From Chloroflexi bacterium TSY (GTDB lineage: Bacteria > Chloroflexota > Anaerolineae > Caldilineales > Caldilineaceae): 64,000 nucleotides of DNA. Below the pieces are notes generated by a model. It saw only the letters and a program-made list of their open reading frames with translations, searched no databases and was not told where the DNA came from. A program made the translations under genes and the position numbers. Positions 32,932-42,484 of the stretch are shown in pieces (position 1 is the stretch's first letter; each line of letters opens with the position of its first letter). The stretch covers positions 271,929-335,928 of the forward strand of contig JAHBNG010000001.1 in assembly GCA_019217005.1 (NCBI GenBank), in the 5' to 3' direction.

Positions 32932-33067
32932 CAGATTGTCCTCGTGAATAAGTACTGCAATGAAAGCGAATGATGCCAAACTCAGTAGTGTACAATTTGT
33001 CATTCTGAGGCGGCAGTTTGCCGAAGAATCTCGGTCTGCCACAGAGGCATTCTTCGCAAACTGCCAC

Positions 33068-33196
33068 TTAGGCTTGTCCTGTAAGAAATGACAGTACGAC
33101 CAATGCGGCCGCTACAGAATTGTGACACAAATCCAGAGCTATAGAATCCCCTCTTGGTGTGAAATTCATCACCACAAGGTGGTAAATCGGGTTCAA
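33068..33196 (-). CDS. Small conserved ORF with core MNFTPxGDSIA, copy A
   Basis: 42 residues if read from TTG 33196 (LNPIYHLVVMNFTPRGDSIA, then LDLCHNSVAAALVVLSFLTG). A near-identical stretch lies at 45550-45651. Of twelve codon differences between them about half are synonymous third-position changes, which argues that both are translated. Element M3 (33202-33296) cuts off anything upstream. The true start is uncertain: TTG, GTG or the internal ATG. It stands between a hairpin and the large VWA gene. Function unknown: leader peptide, regulator or signalling peptide are all open. Confidence 0.5.
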   Translation of the reverse strand: MNPIYHLVVMNFTPRGDSIALDLCHNSVAAALVVLSFLTGQA

Positions 33197-33201
33197 ATGA
33201 T

Positions 33202-33296
33202 TAGGAGTCGTTGACATTTGACAGCTCTCCTCAGAGAAATCAATGCCCAAAGCGACCAACGCTCTGAGAGCGCACTCTAAATGTCAACAGAACCTA
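33202..33296. mobile_element. ~96-bp miniature element M3, copy b
   Basis: TAGGAGTCGTTGACATTT ... AAATGTCAACAGAACCTA, almost identical to copy a. It separates the small ORF at 33068-33196 from its upstream hairpin. Confidence 0.8.
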
Positions 33297-33304
33297 ATGA
33301 AAAT

Positions 33305-33337
33305 AAAAAGGGAGAGGCGAATCGCCTCTCCCTTTTT
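33305..33337. terminator. 16-bp perfect hairpin with T tracts on both strands
   Basis: AAAAAGGGAGAGGCGA and its complement, almost without a loop. It is the same kind of hairpin as at 45667 and 36569, each downstream of a LuxR-type tail on the minus strand. Confidence 0.75.
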
Positions 33338-33430
33338 GACACTTATTTGTTCGTATCAGTCGACCCAAATTTTCGCGGAGGAGGCGTTCTCTATTACACG
33401 CAGTAGACATAATCCCGCATTTCTCAGTCT

Positions 33431-33645
33431 CAGTAGATCCAAATTTCAGGTTTTGAGAGAGAATTCTGGCTAAACAGTTGACATAAATACAAATTTGCCG
33501 GTCGATATCTAGTTTTTGCGTTAGATTTGGGCGATTTTCAGATATGAAATAGGTTGTTTTCTGTAACCGAAATCTGAATAAATGACTCCAAAATCCCTGC
33601 AATCTCGACTGAAAATAGCCAAAAACGCCAAATTTGGATCTACTG
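33431..33645. mobile_element. 215-bp miniature element M2, copy c
   Basis: Usual ends; target duplication AGTCT at 33426-33430 and 33646-33650. Confidence 0.92.
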
Positions 33646-33833
33646 AGTCTGAACAGACTCGAGCGTGCCAAATGGCCCGAGATTCTCTACTGCGTCTTTT
33701 TTCGCCATTTGAACGCTCTACCTCTGAGAAATCTTACTGCGTGTAATCTCTAACGCCGGTTTCGGTCGAGTAACGCCGCATTAGAGAATGCTCTCCGCGG
33801 GCATAAGGTACATTTTGGATCGACTGAGTATAT

Positions 33834-33888
33834 CTACAGCAAACCGAGTTCTTGAGCCTTTTGAATAGCATGAACACGTTTACTGCCG
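33834..33888 (-). pseudogene. LuxR-type HTH tail fragment
   Basis: On the minus strand the last residues read SKRVHAIQKAQELGLL and stop at 33834. This is the C-terminus of a LuxR/NarL helix-turn-helix and matches the tails at 45718 and 36623. The DNA upstream (33890-34000) has no in-frame HTH first half, so only the tail remains. Confidence 0.6.
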
Positions 33889-34019
33889 AATTGCTAGTCC
33901 ACAAATTCACGGCATTAATGAGTTTTGGGACATCCAAATTCAACAAAACTAGCTTCTTCTGAGCCAGTATCTCATTCGAAACCGTACGGTTTCGTCGAAA
34001 TACGCCCGCTGGTCCAGGT

Positions 34020-34640
34020 TCACGAATTAAGACTTGATTTTGTTAAAGGGACGATATAGGAAGATTCTGTGAGGGCTGCTGTCTCTGCCAGAGCCCAAAG
34101 GATCTCAACGGTGAGTCTCAGCAGTGCTTCAGGCACTGTGGCGTCATCTTGCAGCAGAGCTAGTTCCGAGGCAAGGAATCCAAAAGAACCATCAGCTTGT
34201 TGCTGGTCGAGCAAATATTCTTCTGCATCAACCAGCCAAGGATCCCCCAAACCAAGGTGTGCTGCCGCCCGCACCAACGCTGCTACCACAGAAAGATCAC
34301 CTACCCTTGCGTAGGACAGGGCAACTGCCCCCCACGTCCGTGCGAAATGACGGCTGCGCGCTTCTTGATCTTGCCACGGCCCTGTCCCTGAGAGGCTGAT
34401 GGTCTGGGCCAGTTCCAAGATTTCAACACGGCTCATCTCAACGAAGGCCGCAGTTGTTGGGAGATTAACTGCTCCCAAGCTTTCGCATTTTGGCCCACTG
34501 GGGTTGCCTAGAATACGCTTACAAAGCAGTAAGCCTAGTTGCCGCAAGGCAACCATTTCGCTTGTGGGTGTGGATTCTTTCTCAAGCCACCTTTGTGCTT
34601 GAACAGCGGCCTTCGTTCGATTCGGAAGGTAGGATCTCAT
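34020..34640 (-). CDS. DUF6895-like helical protein, second gene of the pair
   Basis: About 206 residues (MRSYLPNRTKAAVQAQRWLE). The segment ALRQLGLLLCKRILGNPSG resembles the N-terminal repeat of DUF6895 proteins. Later LLDQQQADGSFGFLASELAL is reminiscent of alpha/alpha-barrel enzymes or terpene-cyclase-like repeats. It starts inside the last codons of the upstream gene, overlapping by about 59 bases, so translation is probably coupled. No catalytic residues can be named. The end at 34020 abuts non-coding sequence. Confidence 0.55.
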   Translation of the reverse strand: MRSYLPNRTKAAVQAQRWLEKESTPTSEMVALRQLGLLLCKRILGNPSGPKCESLGAVNLPTTAAFVEMSRVEILELAQTISLSGTGPWQDQEARSRHFARTWGAVALSYARVGDLSVVAALVRAAAHLGLGDPWLVDAEEYLLDQQQADGSFGFLASELALLQDDATVPEALLRLTVEILWALAETAALTESSYIVPLTKSSLNS

Positions 34641-35613
34641 TATGATCACCAAAATGATTTAGGGCGGTCGAGCAATACAGCACTCCCACCAAGGTCGTAT
34701 GATAGCAGTGACGAAAAATCAAGTCATCTTTCTCCAGAATCTGGGACGATTGAAGTTTCTTCTCACTGGATCGGTCTGCTGGGACAGCACCGTCGCTGCG
34801 CCAAACGTGTTGGAATGCCTGAGCTGCGCCAGCATAGAAGGGGGAGTCGCACTTGCCCAGGCAATTGAGGTTGATCAACAATTCACCCACCAAGTCCCAG
34901 TGACCTATCCGCCAATAGTGGACAAGTAAGCACTCCACCACCTCCGTGATATACTCGACTTCCACTGCTTTCAAAGGGGTGGGACGGTTGCCAAAATCGG
35001 TTAGGTAGAACATGGTGTGCGTAATTGAATAAGCGGCATCTAGATCGAGGTATGCTAGGCTACAGCGGCATCCCAAAACGGTTTTCTGGTACAGTCGATA
35101 CCAATCGGGTTCGCGGTGCAGATACCCAGACTTCCAGAGCAAATGCTGTCGGTCCAAAAGTCGATATGGTACAACCTCGAATGCTTCGGGGAAACCCCAA
35201 CGCCGCAGGCGCGTCAAGGTATCCTCGTAAAACGGGGACTGATAACCAGTCGCTCGTAACATCAGATAAGGCAAAAGCAGGTCAAACCCTTGCGGCGGAC
35301 GCTTGCGTGCCATCTCGGCATAGACTGGGTTTTCACAATGCTGACGGATAAAAGCCCGCCAAGCCGGTAACTTCTCAGACAGCGAAAGGTACTCGGCAAG
35401 GGGGCCAGTCCCCCATTCTTCAAGATAGCCATAGACGGTGGCGAACTCGGCAAAAGCCTTGACTCCAGTGGTGGACAGGCGTCCGTCCTGCCAAGGGCTG
35501 AAGAAGTTGAGATTCCTGGTCAACCACTCCAGGCTTGATACAGCGAATCGCTGCAAACACAAACGGTCACAGTCGAGAGCTCGCTTTTCCCTAACATTTC
35601 TCTTTTTGGACAT
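34582..35613 (-). CDS. DUF6895-like protein, first gene of the pair
   Basis: 343 residues from ATG 35613 (MSKKRNVREKRALDCDRLCL). It has family-like blocks LEWLTRNLNFFSPWQDG, DLLLPYLMLRATGYQSPFYE, FEVVPYRLLDRQHLLWKSGY and YSITHTMFYLTDFGNR. The conserved Arg/His/Trp-rich pattern suggests a ligand or substrate pocket but the function of the family is not known to me. Within the operon it follows a 78-residue acidic small protein by 66 bases. An in-frame ATG further upstream (35676) lies in poorer sequence and lacks a ribosome site. Confidence 0.6.
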   Translation of the reverse strand: MSKKRNVREKRALDCDRLCLQRFAVSSLEWLTRNLNFFSPWQDGRLSTTGVKAFAEFATVYGYLEEWGTGPLAEYLSLSEKLPAWRAFIRQHCENPVYAEMARKRPPQGFDLLLPYLMLRATGYQSPFYEDTLTRLRRWGFPEAFEVVPYRLLDRQHLLWKSGYLHREPDWYRLYQKTVLGCRCSLAYLDLDAAYSITHTMFYLTDFGNRPTPLKAVEVEYITEVVECLLVHYWRIGHWDLVGELLINLNCLGKCDSPFYAGAAQAFQHVWRSDGAVPADRSSEKKLQSSQILEKDDLIFRHCYHTTLVGVLYCSTALNHFGDHNEILPSESNEGRCSSTKVA

Positions 35614-35679
35614 TTCTAACCTCATGCACTGACCGTGAACCCGACCCAGAAGCTGTAGCACTCTACAATACCTCATTCT

Positions 35680-35916
35680 TTACGCCGGTTCTACTGGTTC
35701 TACTGGTTCTACATCTTTTGGTCTTGGCTCTGTATGGATTAAAATGAATTTTTCGTGAATCAAAACATCAGTGCGCGCTGCTGCTCGCAGCGTCTCCTGT
35801 TCAGTAAGGTTCTGCGTCAAATCCATGAGCCTTTCCACTGTGAAGTTGGGATCGAGAAGTCCACTTTCCATAATCAACTGTATTGCCTTGACACCCGTAT
35901 CGTTATTCGTTTCCAT
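35680..35916 (-). CDS. Small acidic protein with EPVEPVEPA tail, head of the DUF6895 operon
   Basis: 78 residues. ATG 35916 follows AAGGAGATTGATT. The body is helical (AIQLIMESGLLDPNFTVERL, then LTEQETLRAAARTDVLIHEK), and the last residues repeat EPV at the DNA level (GTTCTACTG repeats on the plus strand). Size, position and separate tail resemble a leader-plus-core arrangement, but there is no Cys/Ser/Thr-rich core, so a peptide-precursor role is speculative. It could equally be a small regulatory partner of the DUF6895 proteins. Confidence 0.6.
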   Translation of the reverse strand: METNNDTGVKAIQLIMESGLLDPNFTVERLMDLTQNLTEQETLRAAARTDVLIHEKFILIHTEPRPKDVEPVEPVEPA

Positions 35917-36008
35917 AATCAATCTCCTTGTAATAAGATAGAATTGTGCCTGGTACCACGTTATTAACCAACAAACTTACAAGATACCCTGCCTCACTGA
36001 CCACTTTC

Positions 36009-36115
36009 TAGGTTCTCTTGACATTTAGCACCCAGACGGTACTCGGTTCTCAGAGCGTTGAATGCGTTGTGCAATGATTTCTCTGAGGGAGGCTATCAAA
36101 TGTCAACGACTCCTA
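36009..36115. mobile_element. Miniature element M3, copy c (diverged, about 107 bp)
   Basis: TAGGTTCTCTTGACATTT at the left and AAATGTCAACGACTCCTA at the right, inverted relative to copies a and b, with a diverged interior. Its end touches element M2 copy d. Confidence 0.75.
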
Positions 36116-36119
36116 GTCT

Positions 36120-36334
36120 CAGTAGATCCAAATTTCAGGTTTAGAGAGAGAATTTGGGCTAATTAGTTGACATAAATACGTATTTGCCAGTCAATACCTA
36201 GCATTTACGTAAAATTTAAGCGATTTCTAGATATGAAATTGGCTGTTTTTGGCAACTGAGATCTGAAAAAATGGCCCCAAAATCCCTTCTCTCCCGACTG
36301 AAAATAGTCAAAAACGCCAAATTTGGATCTACTG
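36120..36334. mobile_element. 215-bp miniature element M2, copy d (oldest)
   Basis: Usual ends but about a tenth of the interior differs from copies a-c. Target duplication AGTCT at 36115-36119 and 36335-36339; the left duplication overlaps the end of M3 copy c. Confidence 0.9.
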
Positions 36335-36339
36335 AGTCT

Positions 36340-36568
36340 GAACATTGTCAAATTAGATTTGTCAGGTTCAACATGCGGCCGCTATATGTACGATTATATT
36401 GATATTGGTTTGCCGTTTCATCCCCGCTTGGTGGTAAATCGATCCCCGCTAGGTGGTAAATTTGCTTGTGGTATGGGAAAGTTTAAAATCGGTCCCCAAG
36501 CATCTTGCCCATTCGGTGCGGACGAGACGTCCGAGGTCCGGTTTGGGGAACTTTTTGCTCTGAAAATG
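36340..36568. other. Degenerate third copy of the small-ORF region
   Basis: Contains a 21-22-bp tandem duplication (ATCCCCGCTTGGTGGTAAAT / ATCCCCGCTAGGTGGTAAAT at about 36420-36462) and GCGGCCGC. On the minus strand these recall TTTACCACC, the CCAAGAGGGGAT-like block and GCGGCCGC of the small ORF at 33068-33196. No open frame is preserved. Confidence 0.35.
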
Positions 36569-36600
36569 TCAAAAGGGAAGCTCAAGAGCTTCCCTTTTGA
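36569..36600 (-). terminator. 15-bp hairpin terminator of the LuxR-type gene
   Basis: TCAAAAGGGAAGCTC and its complement around AA, 23 bases past the stop of the LuxR-type gene, with TTTT on the minus strand. Confidence 0.75.
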
Positions 36601-36622
36601 CTGTGACCATTGCTGATTGTGA

Positions 36623-36870
36623 CTACAATAGACCTAGCGCTTCTGCTTCTCTAATGGCTAGAACCCGCTTATTGCCAAGCCCACCTGCACGAATGCCAAG
36701 TTTGCTATAGACGGCTTTGAGTTGGCGACCGTCTCCTCAGCTTTATAGAGTTGATTTGCAATTTCCCTATTTGACAATCCGTTCGCCATCAGCTTGAGCA
36801 CTTCGTGTTCACTCCGGCTCAATGATTCAACAACGGTATCGCCAACAAGGTTATCCGGGGGAATAAACAT
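36623..36870 (-). pseudogene. Small LuxR-type HTH regulator (stand-alone), one frameshift
   Basis: ATG 36870 has an excellent AAGGAGG site 5-6 bases upstream. The 82-residue product (MFIPPDNLVGDTVVESLSRS) is almost only a LuxR/NarL HTH: LSRSEHEVLKLMANGLSNRE, IANQLYKAEETVAN, then, after one missing base near 36722, LKAVYSKLGIRAGG and KRVLAIREAEALGLL. It has no receiver or ligand domain. It is divergent from the SARP/NB-ARC gene at 37031 and upstream of a hairpin and the DUF6895 operon, so it may control either. If the frameshift is an assembly error, the gene is intact. Confidence 0.7.
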
Positions 36871-37030
36871 GATGGCCTCCTTAGACCAGAAATAGTTGGA
36901 AATAATATAGCTATTCGAACCGTCTCTAAATAAGACACTGTTCACTGTTGTTGATAGCGTATCTTGTGAGCGTGATTAATACGTGATCTCGGCTTATTTG
37001 AGTTGTACTGAAGACATTCTGAAACCTGCA

Positions 37031-40000
37031 ATGACGAACAAGATCACCATTCATCTTTTTGGATGGCCCCGTTTACACATCGATAACAAGACCGTTACCG
37101 GCTTTACCTCAGATAAGGCACTGGCGCTACTTTGTTACCTGATAGTCGAAAAACGTCCGTGTGCACGCGAAACGCTACTCGGTCTCTTTTGGCCAGACGT
37201 GAGTCAGGACAAAGCCCGCACCAGCTTGCGCTCCACCCTGGCAAATTTGCGTAAACTGGTGGGGATTCTTTCGAAAGCGATTACAAGACCACCGCGTTTG
37301 TCGCAAAGTCGACCTGCTGGATCGATATTGATGATTTTCTGCAGGGCGTGGAATCTGAGGAGCAAACGGTTGATGATCTGCACAGAGCGACCGAACTCTA
37401 TCAGGCAGAATTTCTGGAGGGACTATCGCTGACGAATGCACCAGAGTTTGAGCAGTGGCAGCTTATGCAGCGCCGCCAACTGCGTCACAAGATGCTGAAC
37501 GCGTTAGAAGAGCTTGTGGAGCATGAGTGGCAGCGCGGTGATGCTGAGGCCGCTATCCGTTATCTACATCGGGTGATCGCACTGGAGTCATGGCGGGAGT
37601 CAGCCTATCGACAGTTGATGCGACTGCTGGCACGACAGGGCGAATATGAATCTGCATTGACACAGTATCATGCTTGTTGCAGTGCACTGGCAGAGGATTT
37701 GATGATCGAGCCAACGGAGGAGACCCAGCGACTCGCAAAGCTTATTCACGATTTGCGCAACCAGACGCAGCGCCACAATCTGCCGACATCGTCAAAGCCA
37801 TTTGTGGGCCGTCAAGATGAATTGGCGAAGATTTCCCAACAACTCAATGACCCAAACTGTCGATTACTGACACTCGTAGGTCCGGGTGGCATTGGCAAAA
37901 CGAGACTCGCAATTGAGGCTGCTGCGAATCAGATCGAGCGGTTTCTGCATGGTGTTCTGTTTGTTTCACTGATCGGACTGACCTCCACGAAACATCTCGC
38001 CACGGCGATTGCTGAGGCAATGGAGTATCCGATTCAAGGGAATCAGCATCCAGACAAACAGCTTTTAGATTGGCTTCGGAACAAGGAATTATTACTTGTG
38101 TTGGACAACTACGAGCATCTGCTGCCGAACACGAATTTGTTGAAACAAATATTGCTGGATGCTCCTTCCGTTAAGCTATTCGTGACAAGCCGCGAGCGAC
38201 TCAATCTACAGATTGAGTCGCTGCATCATCTAGTGGGACTCAATTTCCCTTCGTTCGAGATACCAAGAGAGCGCAAGCCAGATAAAGGGGCATATAGTGC
38301 CGTGGATCTATTTGTGCAGACGGCATCCCGAGTACAACCACATATCGTACTCGATGAGGCGCGGGCAGACGTGAACCGCATCTGTCAACTTGTGGAGGGG
38401 ATGCCACTGGGGATCGAACTTGCGGCGGGGTGGATGCACCTATTAACCAGCCAGCAAATCATTGAGCAACTGGAAAAGGACATCGAAGTGCTACACACGA
38501 CAGCAAGCGATGTCCCTTTACGTCATCGCAGCCTACGCAATGTTTTCGATTCTTCATGGGAAATGTTATCGGTAGAGGAACAAACTATACTTGCAAAGCT
38601 GGCGATTTTTCGCGGCCGTTTTACCTTTGCGACGGCGGAGACCATAGCAGGAGCGACGCTCTCCGTATTAAGTGTGCTGCTGGATAAGTCGCTGTTGCGT
38701 CGCGCTGATGATGGTCGTTTCGAGCTGCACGAGTTGGTGCGTCAATATTCGATGGGGCAACTTTCCGCGTACCCCAATGAATATATGAGTACGCTGAACC
38801 AGTACATTGATTTTTATGCCCATTTTCTGAGCGAGCGCAAGCATCAGCTACGCGGACCCGATCAGAAGGTTGTGCGAAAAGAAATACGGATGGAATTCGG
38901 TAACATTCGCCAAGTCTGGAATTGGTCAATCAAGCATCGACGGCTATCTGCGCTGCAGAAAATGACCCGCAGTCTAATGGACTTTTATGATATCCAGGGC
39001 TGGTTTAACGAAGGTCAAGCAGCGTTTGGACGCGCAATTCAGGCATTCACAACAGAAGATTCGCTGTGCAGCCGATCTTCACCTGATGATACAATGGATC
39101 AAACTAGAGACGCTCAGCATCAAGAGCTGCTGGGACAGCTTTATGCCTGTCATGGGTGGTTATGTTTTACGGCCGGTCGTCATATACAGGCCCGCGGGTT
39201 TTTGCAGAAGAGTCTTCAACTCCTCCCGCCAGGTAACACCTATACAAAGAACGACAGTGAAAGTATCTATCCGTTGGTGACACTCAGTTCCATTGCATTT
39301 GCACAAGGTGAATATCAGCAGGCACGGCGCTACATCAACAATGCATTAAGATGGCAGCGCAAAGTGGGCGAACGCTGGGAAGAAGCATACACTCTGGGCC
39401 AACTTGCTCTTGTTCTGCTGGCACTTGGAGAACCAGAGCAGGCATATCATTCACAACAAGATGGCCTTGCCATTGCAGCCGAAATCGGCGACCAACGTCT
39501 CATTGCCCTTGGCACCAATTTTCTTAGCCCCATCCTCTGTCTGCTTGGCGATTACAAAAGCGCTAAACAGATGGCCCAGCAAGGATTGGAGATGAGCCGT
39601 TCCATTCATCACGTTTGGGGCGGTGCGCTCGCGCAGTTTCATCTTGGCGTTGTCTCTGCTCTCACCGGCGAACATCTCACAGCCTACGAACATTTCCAGA
39701 ATGGCCTTGCTGAGTTCCGGCGCACGGGTGATCCATGGGGAACAGCAAACACGCTAAGCCAGTTGGCTCCAATTGCAACGCTTCTGCAACAGCACGACGA
39801 TGCCATCGACTACACTCTTGAAGCTCTTCGATTGGCGGTCGAGTCCAATCTTGCGCCCGTGATGCTTGATGTGCTGGCCAGTGCAGCAGCGATCTTGGCT
39901 CAGAATCAGCAAACCTCACAAGCACACGCTCTCCTCACACTCGTTCATACACGTCCAGAATCCACCGCAGTGGCAAAGCTTAAAGCAACAATGATTGCCG

Positions 40001-40113
40001 CCATGCTGCCAACTGATGAATCTGCTCAAAACCTGTACGAATCGCTTCCATTGAGCGCAATCATTGCAAACGTTCAGGCAATGTTGGCGCAAATGAGGAA
40101 GGAAACAGCATGA
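37031..40113 (+). CDS. SARP/BTAD-NB-ARC-TPR regulator (AfsR-like), one frameshift
   Basis: 1027 residues after restoring one G in the GTGGGGATT run near 37260. ATG 37031 opens MTNKITIHLFGWPRLHIDNK, the SARP winged helix (FTSDKALALLCYL, then GLFWPDVSQDKARTSLRSTL). The BTAD helices follow to about residue 255. The NB-ARC core has P-loop LVGPGGIGKTRLA near 281-293, Walker B LLLVLDNYEHLLP near 353, and VKLFVTSRERL and GMPLGIELAAGW. TPR repeats fill residues 650-1000. Such proteins sense a signal through the TPR part and activate promoters. The next gene overlaps the stop by ATGA (40110), so an FAD oxidase is translated with it. Without the missing base only the P-loop-containing 921-residue frame from 37348 would be made, lacking DNA binding. 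Confidence 0.82.
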
Positions 40114-41513
40114 AACGCAAAATCTTGCACTCTTACAGCGGTCTTCATCACACTCGTGCCTGCATCTACGCCCCTAAAACTGTCGATGAATTGCGAACGT
40201 TATTCCAAGACGCTCAAGCTCAACGGAGGCGCGTCACGCTACATGGCGGCGGCTACTCATTTGATTCACAGGCCCTCAATGACGACCTGGTTATTGCGAT
40301 GGATAACCTTCATGCCATTAAGTCCATTCATGAGAAGCGTGCTCAAATTACCGTCGAGCCAGGAGCACGCTGGCGGGATATTTTACAGCAACTGCACCCA
40401 CTTGGGTTGACGATGCCGATTGTTGTCACAACAGGACAGACCACGGCGGGTGGTACACTTGCCGCTAATTGCTACTCGCGCAATTCATGGCTACATGGCA
40501 AAGAGGGGGATCACGTTGAGCGCTTTCAACTACTGACTGTTGCTGGTCAGTTGCTGGAATGTAGTCGTACTGAAAATGCCGACTTGTTTTACGCGGTGAT
40601 TGGAGGATTCGGTTCCATTGGAGCTGTGACGGAAATCACCTACAACTTGCTACATATCGGCAACAAAACCCAAATCTATACTTCACTCCAAAAAGTGACA
40701 TCGATCGAAGCACTCGTTTCCTTGCTGCGGCAATATAGTGCCGAGCTCAAGCTTGAGGATTGGAACGCGCTATACGCCGCATTTTTTCTGGTCGGTGCGG
40801 ACGTTAAAGGCTTTGTTGCCCGCTCGCGTTACGATGACTGTAAACGCTACCGACGATTCTTGCTCTACCGTTCTACTTCATTGTTGAGTGTTCCGTTTCA
40901 ATGGCTTATGCGTTCCGCAAGGTTCAATCAGTGGGCGCTTCAATTTGGGTTCCACTTCCTTATCCAAAACAACGAATCGTTTCTCGACGATCTTGAAGGG
41001 TACACTTTTTTCATGGAAGGCAATCGCCTGGCAAAAGAGATTGCTCAGAGATTCAACATCATACTGCGAGTTATTCAACAGACCTATTTGGTTCCAATAG
41101 ATAAACTGCATCCGTTTCTGGATCGGGTTGTTCAAATTTTACAAAAGCACAAACTGCGTCCTGCAATGTTAGATATTGTGCCTATTCAAGAGGATGATTT
41201 TCTTTTATCCGCTAGTCGAGAGCTCCCAGGATATGCCGTAAGCTTAGCTTTCGAGGATTTTCGCGCAAATGACCTTGATACAGTTATACAACAGCTACAA
41301 GAAATGAGTGCAGTCTGTCAAGCACAAGGCGGACGCGTTCACTTAGTCAAAAACGTCTATGCAACGCCAGAACAGATTGCAGCGATGTATGCTGAATCAG
41401 GTTTCCGCTTCCTCAAATTGAAACAGCGTTTCGACCCCAACAATGTTCTACGCAATGAATTTTTCGAACGCGTTTTTAGCCAATTTACTACAGCTTCATC
41501 ACCTTCAGCGTAA
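40110..41513 (+). CDS. FAD-binding oxidase (FAD_binding_4 / aldonolactone-oxidase-like)
   Basis: 467 residues. The FAD-binding domain is clear: VTLHGGGYSFDSQAL, ITVEPGARWRDILQQL, TTGQTTAGGTLAANC and GGFGSIGAVTEITYNL. The C-terminal part (substrate domain) ends FLKLKQRFDPNNVLRNEFFE, typical of the family. These enzymes oxidise small alcohols, lactones or phenolics with FAD. The His before GGYSF is a candidate for a covalent flavin bond. ATGA overlap with the SARP/NB-ARC gene means coupled translation, so substrate and regulator signal may be related. Confidence 0.82.
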   Translation: MKRKILHSYSGLHHTRACIYAPKTVDELRTLFQDAQAQRRRVTLHGGGYSFDSQALNDDLVIAMDNLHAIKSIHEKRAQITVEPGARWRDILQQLHPLGLTMPIVVTTGQTTAGGTLAANCYSRNSWLHGKEGDHVERFQLLTVAGQLLECSRTENADLFYAVIGGFGSIGAVTEITYNLLHIGNKTQIYTSLQKVTSIEALVSLLRQYSAELKLEDWNALYAAFFLVGADVKGFVARSRYDDCKRYRRFLLYRSTSLLSVPFQWLMRSARFNQWALQFGFHFLIQNNESFLDDLEGYTFFMEGNRLAKEIAQRFNIILRVIQQTYLVPIDKLHPFLDRVVQILQKHKLRPAMLDIVPIQEDDFLLSASRELPGYAVSLAFEDFRANDLDTVIQQLQEMSAVCQAQGGRVHLVKNVYATPEQIAAMYAESGFRFLKLKQRFDPNNVLRNEFFERVFSQFTTASSPSA

Positions 41514-41725
41514 ATTTATAGGTAGTACAAGGTCTGGTTTACACTAACTTGAGAGGGGTATCCTCATCCAAAACATCCAAAACGGATGAAAAATACATTC
41601 CTTAAGATCGTACACCGACCTTCAATCTCCGGAAACTGCGGATTTGGAATGAGTGAAGAGCTCACTAAGAAATACGGAAAAGTTAGTGAGAAGGCGCATG
41701 AGACACAGACTGTGCTTCCCCTATC

Positions 41726-41955
41726 CTAACTTGGGTAATTTGGCACAATACCGCGTGGTAATAACCGACAATTATCATCAGAAGGGATGATATGCTTGAT
41801 GGTAATGGCGTCCTCTTCAACGAGAATGCTTTGAACTAAAAGTCGCAAAACTTCCTGCTTCACTTGTGGAGTAGGATTCTGCAAAGCAATCTGAACCTGC
41901 TGACAAAAGGCAGCAAAGTCATCAATAATTTGAGCTTTGGCAGATTGCTGCTCTT
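41726..41955 (-). pseudogene. C-terminal fragment of a large serine recombinase
   Basis: The frame reads IIDDFAAFCQQVQIALQNPT, then VKQEVLRLLVQSILVEEDAI and IKHIIPSDDNCRLLPR, the end of large serine recombinases after the zinc-ribbon and coiled-coil. No catalytic domain is present. Upstream it joins directly to the phosphotransferase-like gene, without start codon or ribosome site. Confidence 0.6.
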
Positions 41956-42426
41956 GCGGACTCGTTCGTATGCAGTTTGTTGACCACAAGTTTGTGCGTG
42001 CAAATGTCCCAGCACGGTCGCAAAATCAAGCAAGGCAGCCACAGTCGCATCCTTATTTGTTCCTTGCACAACTTCTTCCAACTCTTCGCCTCTGCCCGAG
42101 TCTTCTATCCCAGGCAGTTCCCCGGCCCAGTCCCCCGCGCAAATGCGAAGGCTGACCAGCGGTTGTGTAGTGACCTCACTCAAAAATTGCAATCCGACCC
42201 ATTCGTTATAGAAGAAATGCTTCAAGCGGGCGTCCGCATAAGCCTGCTTAACAATAACGCTGGATGGTGCATTTGCTGGCCGGTTAAGCAAATGAAAACG
42301 CCAAACATGATGGTTCTCATCAAATGCGTTGCCCGCATCGAGTTCAACGTCATCGTTGTATTGCAAGGTCAAGAGGCTTTGTACCCGCACTTTCATGGTT
42401 GGCAATTGCTCGTGCATTTCGGGCAT
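41950..42426 (-). pseudogene. Aminoglycoside-phosphotransferase-like protein, truncated
   Basis: ATG 42426 follows AAAAGGAGAAGCCCGC. The N-lobe of a kinase-like fold is present: VIVKQAYADARLKHFFYNEW (Lys and Glu of the nucleotide site), then WAGELPGIEDSGRGEEL and ATVLGHLHAQTCGQ. The sequence runs into a recombinase fragment at about 41955, before any HxD catalytic loop, so the enzyme lacks its active site. It is the last gene of the subtilisin/PatG operon, 58 bases after the Cys-rich small protein. Confidence 0.55.
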
Positions 42427-42484
42427 GCGGGCTTCTCCTTTTGCGCATCTATCGCAGCGGTTGATGACACCTTGTTCCACCTAG

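Noticed and set aside
36323..36616. 97-residue plus-strand frame
   Set aside because: It crosses the end of element M2, a tandem duplication and a terminator hairpin; no protein signature.
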